A stretch of 64,000 nucleotides of DNA from Deltaproteobacteria bacterium (GTDB lineage Bacteria; Desulfobacterota; Syntrophobacteria; Syntrophobacterales; Syntrophobacteraceae), in the NCBI GenBank assembly GCA_021780695.1, contig JAJXYD010000004.1, forward strand, positions 1 to 64,000, given 5' to 3'. How positions within the stretch are numbered: position 1 is the stretch's first letter; every line of letters begins with the position of its first letter. The translations under genes were made by a program, and so were the position numbers. Shown piece by piece: positions 62,512-64,000 of this stretch. The notes beneath the pieces were generated by a model. The model saw only the letters and a list, made by a program, of their open reading frames with translations, searched no databases and was not told where the DNA came from.

Positions 62512-63591
62512 GTGAAGAAAAAGATCCGCATTATCGCAGTGGTCCTGGTCGCGTTGGCGTTGATCGGCACGTTTGTCGTCCACCATTTTTGGAACTCTCG
62601 TTCGAACAGATCGAGCATCACGCTTTACGGCAATGTCGATATTCGCCAGGTGCAGCTTGCATTTAACGATAGCGAACGCATCGAAAAACTGCTGGTCGAC
62701 GAAGGTTGCGCGGTGCACGCCGGGCAATTGGTCGCTCAGTTGGCCCCACAGCGCTTTCGCGATACGGTGGCGCGCTGCCGGGCGGATGTGGCGGCGCAAA
62801 AACAGGTCGTAGCCCGCCTTTTGGCGGGCAGTCGTCCCGAGGAGATCTCACGGGCGAGGGCCGATCTTGCGGCGGCCAAGGCAGATGTCGAAGCGGCCAA
62901 AGCCCGGTTGGTCAACGCCCGGGTGCTGTATAGTCGCCAGCAGGCCCTGGCTCGGAAGCAGTACGTCTCACTGCAGGTAAGAGACGATGCTCTGCGGGGT
63001 ATGCAGGTCGCACTGGCCGGCCTGAACGCCGAGGAAAAAATTGCGGCGGCCAAGGCCCAGGTATTGCGCCTGGCGGTCATTGGACCGCGCAAGGAAGATA
63101 TTGCCGAGGCCAAGGCCAAATTACGATCAGAGATCGCTTTGCTCGCGACGGCCCAAAAGGACCTTTCGGATACGCAACTCTACGCGCCCGCCAGGGGTGT
63201 GATTCAGGATCGTCTTCTGGAACCGGGCGACATGGTAACGCCCCAGACGCCGGTATTTACGCTCGCACTGGACGATCCCGTCTGGGTTCGGGCTTATTTG
63301 CCCGAACCCGAGTTGGGCAAAGTGGCGCTTGGCATGAAGGCGTGGATCTCTACCGACAGTTTTCCGGGAAAGCGATTTCGGGGCTGGGTGGGTTTTATCT
63401 CTCCCGTAGCCGAATTTACGCCCAAAAGCGTGGAGACCACCCAACTGCGCTCGCAGCTTGTCTACCGGGTCCGGATCTATGCCTGCAATCCCGAGCACCG
63501 GTTGCGGCTGGGAATGCCGGCAACGGTAGATATTCCCCTGGTGGACAATCCTCCACACGCGGTTTCCAATCACCCCTGCGAAACGCGCTGA
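62512..63591 (+). CDS. HlyD-family periplasmic adaptor (YbhG-like)
   Basis: A 359-residue membrane-fusion protein. One N-terminal anchor (IIAVVLVALALIGTFVV), the lipoyl-type half motif ITLYGNVDIRQVQLAFNDSERIEKLLVDEG, a long coiled-coil hairpin rich in Ala/Lys/Arg, the second half VIQDRLLEPGDMVTPQTPVFTLALDDPVWVRAYLPE, and a beta-barrel end. It links the ABC exporter to TolC. The start is GTG (KKKIRIIAVV), with GGAGG about 14 bases upstream, a rather long spacing. The ABC gene starts one base after its stop. Confidence 0.92.
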   Translation: MKKKIRIIAVVLVALALIGTFVVHHFWNSRSNRSSITLYGNVDIRQVQLAFNDSERIEKLLVDEGCAVHAGQLVAQLAPQRFRDTVARCRADVAAQKQVVARLLAGSRPEEISRARADLAAAKADVEAAKARLVNARVLYSRQQALARKQYVSLQVRDDALRGMQVALAGLNAEEKIAAAKAQVLRLAVIGPRKEDIAEAKAKLRSEIALLATAQKDLSDTQLYAPARGVIQDRLLEPGDMVTPQTPVFTLALDDPVWVRAYLPEPELGKVALGMKAWISTDSFPGKRFRGWVGFISPVAEFTPKSVETTQLRSQLVYRVRIYACNPEHRLRLGMPATVDIPLVDNPPHAVSNHPCETR

Positions 63592-63592
63592 C

Positions 63593-64000
63593 ATGGATGC
63601 CATCGTAGTCACGAACCTGACCAAGTCTTTCGGGACCGGGCCAACACGCAGGACTGCTCTAAAAAACATCTCCCTGCGGCTTGCCGCCGGCTCCATAACG
63701 GCGCTCATCGGCCCGGACGGCGCAGGCAAGACCACAATGCTGCGCACTCTGGCGGGTATCCTCACCCCGGGGACGGGGGAAGTCACCGTGCTGGGCCACG
63801 CCCTGCCCAAAGAGGCTCTTGCCTTGCAGCACCGAATCGGCTACATGCCGCAGCATTTCGGGCTCTACGAGGATCTAAGCGTTCAGGAAAATATGACATT
63901 GTTCGCCGACCTGCACGGAATAGCCCGAAGCGAGCGGGAGAGCCGCTTTGCCCAGCTTCTGACCATGACGGCCCTTGGACCGTTTCGCAAGCGTCTGGCA
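63593..64000 (+). CDS. ABC transporter ATP-binding protein (YbhF-like), cut by window edge
   Basis: The first 136 codons of an ATPase. Walker A is GPDGAGKTTMLRTLAGIL and the Q-loop GYMPQHFGLYEDLSVQENM. Opening IVVTNLTKSFG and HALPKEALALQHRIGYMP match the first ATPase of YbhF-type drug exporters, which carry two nucleotide-binding domains per chain. Walker B and signature lie beyond the window. It would energise the YbhG/TolC-type exporter encoded just upstream. Frame is open to base 64000. Confidence 0.9.
   Translation, partial: MDAIVVTNLTKSFGTGPTRRTALKNISLRLAAGSITALIGPDGAGKTTMLRTLAGILTPGTGEVTVLGHALPKEALALQHRIGYMPQHFGLYEDLSVQENMTLFADLHGIARSERESRFAQLLTMTALGPFRKRLA

Overview
The window reads as a chromosomal segment of a Gram-negative, probably anaerobic or microaerophilic bacterium, most likely of the Desulfobacterota (Syntrophobacter/Desulfomonile/Geobacter-like lineages). 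This is inferred from gene content and not from a marker gene: giant multi-PAS histidine kinases, a MucR-type regulator, NtrC-type two-component control, DUF1614, DUF169, DUF2845 and SYLF proteins, a cytochrome bd oxidase with a short CydA, and RND and TolC parts that imply an outer membrane. No rRNA, tRNA, CRISPR array or phage module was seen.

Layout. 1-800 is a nest of intergenic repeats, followed by a MucR-type regulator. 2-20 kb is a signalling region with three very large PAS kinases (1968-8204, 9434-11704, 15854-19594), interspersed with a CPBP membrane protease, small membrane or secreted proteins and an SbmA/YddA-type ABC exporter. 20-24.6 kb holds a PhaC-like cysteine hydrolase, a membrane acetyltransferase-like protein, a Ser/Thr-rich low-complexity protein, a Cys-rich miniprotein and a PAP2 phosphatase. 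24.6-27.4 kb is a small mobile region: an IS256-family element adjoins a Tn3-family transposase remnant, followed by a PrlF/YhaV toxin-antitoxin pair between 15-bp direct repeats. 27.5-33.8 kb carries lipid or hydrolase functions (alpha/beta hydrolase, patatin, SYLF, b5-DUF2231) and two tandem M16-family proteins that both lack the zinc motif.

34-49 kb looks like a copper/silver response region: cusBA, an NtrC-type sensor/regulator pair, a periplasmic YHS-like protein, a TolC lipoprotein, and two small exported proteins of unknown role. Well-spaced sigma-54-like promoters precede cusB and the YHS gene. This suggests that the neighbouring NtrC-type system drives metal efflux, which would be an uncommon circuit for Cus. 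The remainder holds an S1-domain protein, an orphan HigA, cydAB, the 5-oxoprolinase genes pxpBCA, a DUF5681 protein, a five-gene arsenic operon (arsR, two thioredoxin-like proteins, an Fe-S protein, acr3) behind a near-consensus sigma-70 promoter, a DUF169 protein, and a TolC/HlyD/ABC exporter operon that runs off the right edge. The exporter is preceded by a good promoter and a potentially highly structured leader RNA.

No wholly new defence or biosynthetic system was recognised. The strongest leads are the predicted sigma-54 metal circuit, the zinc-less M16 pair, the structured leader at 60956-61036 and the repeat-built small proteins. Start sites were chosen from ribosome-binding sites and family alignment; several are GTG or TTG.
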